A DNA stretch of 30,360 nt from JBGUVL01 sp964370395 (GTDB taxonomy: Bacteria; Bacillota_I; Bacilli_A; Erysipelotrichales; Erysipelotrichaceae): assembly GCA_964370395.1 (NCBI GenBank), contig CAYJIZ010000024.1, positions 1-30,360 of the forward strand, in the 5' to 3' direction. How positions within the stretch are numbered: position 1 is the first letter of the stretch; each line of letters opens with the position of its first letter. The position numbers were made by a program, and so were the translations under genes. The notes under the pieces were generated by a model. That model was not told the origin of the DNA and did not search any database. It saw nothing but the letters and a program-made list of their open reading frames with translations. Shown here piece by piece: positions 30,360 through 30,360 of this stretch.

Positions 30360-30360
30360 T

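Noticed and set aside
1..30360. CRISPR arrays, tRNA or rRNA genes, prophage or IS genes
   Set aside because: No spaced direct repeats, cloverleaf sequences, rRNA sequence, transposase or phage genes were seen anywhere in the window.

Overview
The window looks like a low-GC Bacillota (Firmicutes) chromosome segment. It is AT-rich, has strong AGGAGG-type ribosome sites, sigma-A promoters with 17-bp spacing, many intrinsic terminators, several PTS permeases, BglG/LicT antiterminators, a ManO (DUF956) gene and surface proteins with C-terminal anchors. A gut or mucosal Erysipelotrichia-like host would fit, but that is an inference; no marker gene here fixes the taxon. Both ends of the window carry the same 54-bp inverted repeat.

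Left part (1-3500). A very AT-rich pair of genes encodes a radical SAM/SPASM peptide-maturase-like enzyme and an overlapping JAB/RadC-like metallopeptidase candidate. The 5' end of the radical SAM gene appears to sit in another reading frame behind an excellent ribosome site at 262. A VOC/glyoxalase-like protein and a small ABM-fold protein follow as a two-gene unit.

Middle part (3500-21200), mostly minus strand: sugar uptake and glycan foraging. Two modules share one design: a PTS permease gene, then a BglG-family antiterminator gene, then a promoter followed by a RAT site overlapping a terminator, then the target. Module 1 is a NagE-like EIICB, an antiterminator, and a 1917-residue secreted GH84 beta-N-acetylglucosaminidase/hyaluronidase-like protein. 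Its EIIA is encoded separately and divergently. Module 2 is a glucose-type EIICBA, an antiterminator, and manXYZ-manO for a mannose-family PTS. A 612-residue surface protein lies between the modules.

Right part (21200-30360), mostly plus strand: glutamine metabolism. asnB, pyrG-purF, a DJ-1/PfpI-family gene, glnA and an ANTAR-domain regulator follow one another. The leaders of asnB, pyrG and glnA, plus a fourth orphan leader just after the ANTAR gene, each begin with a small hairpin whose hexaloop reads AA(A/T)GGN. In each, this hairpin is mutually exclusive with a following intrinsic terminator. The A1/G4 hexaloop is the known signature of ANTAR-bound RNA, so I propose an antitermination regulon joining glutamine synthesis and glutamine-consuming enzymes. 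The orphan copy has its own promoter and two terminators and may be a small decoy RNA. A two-TM protein of unknown function ends the window.
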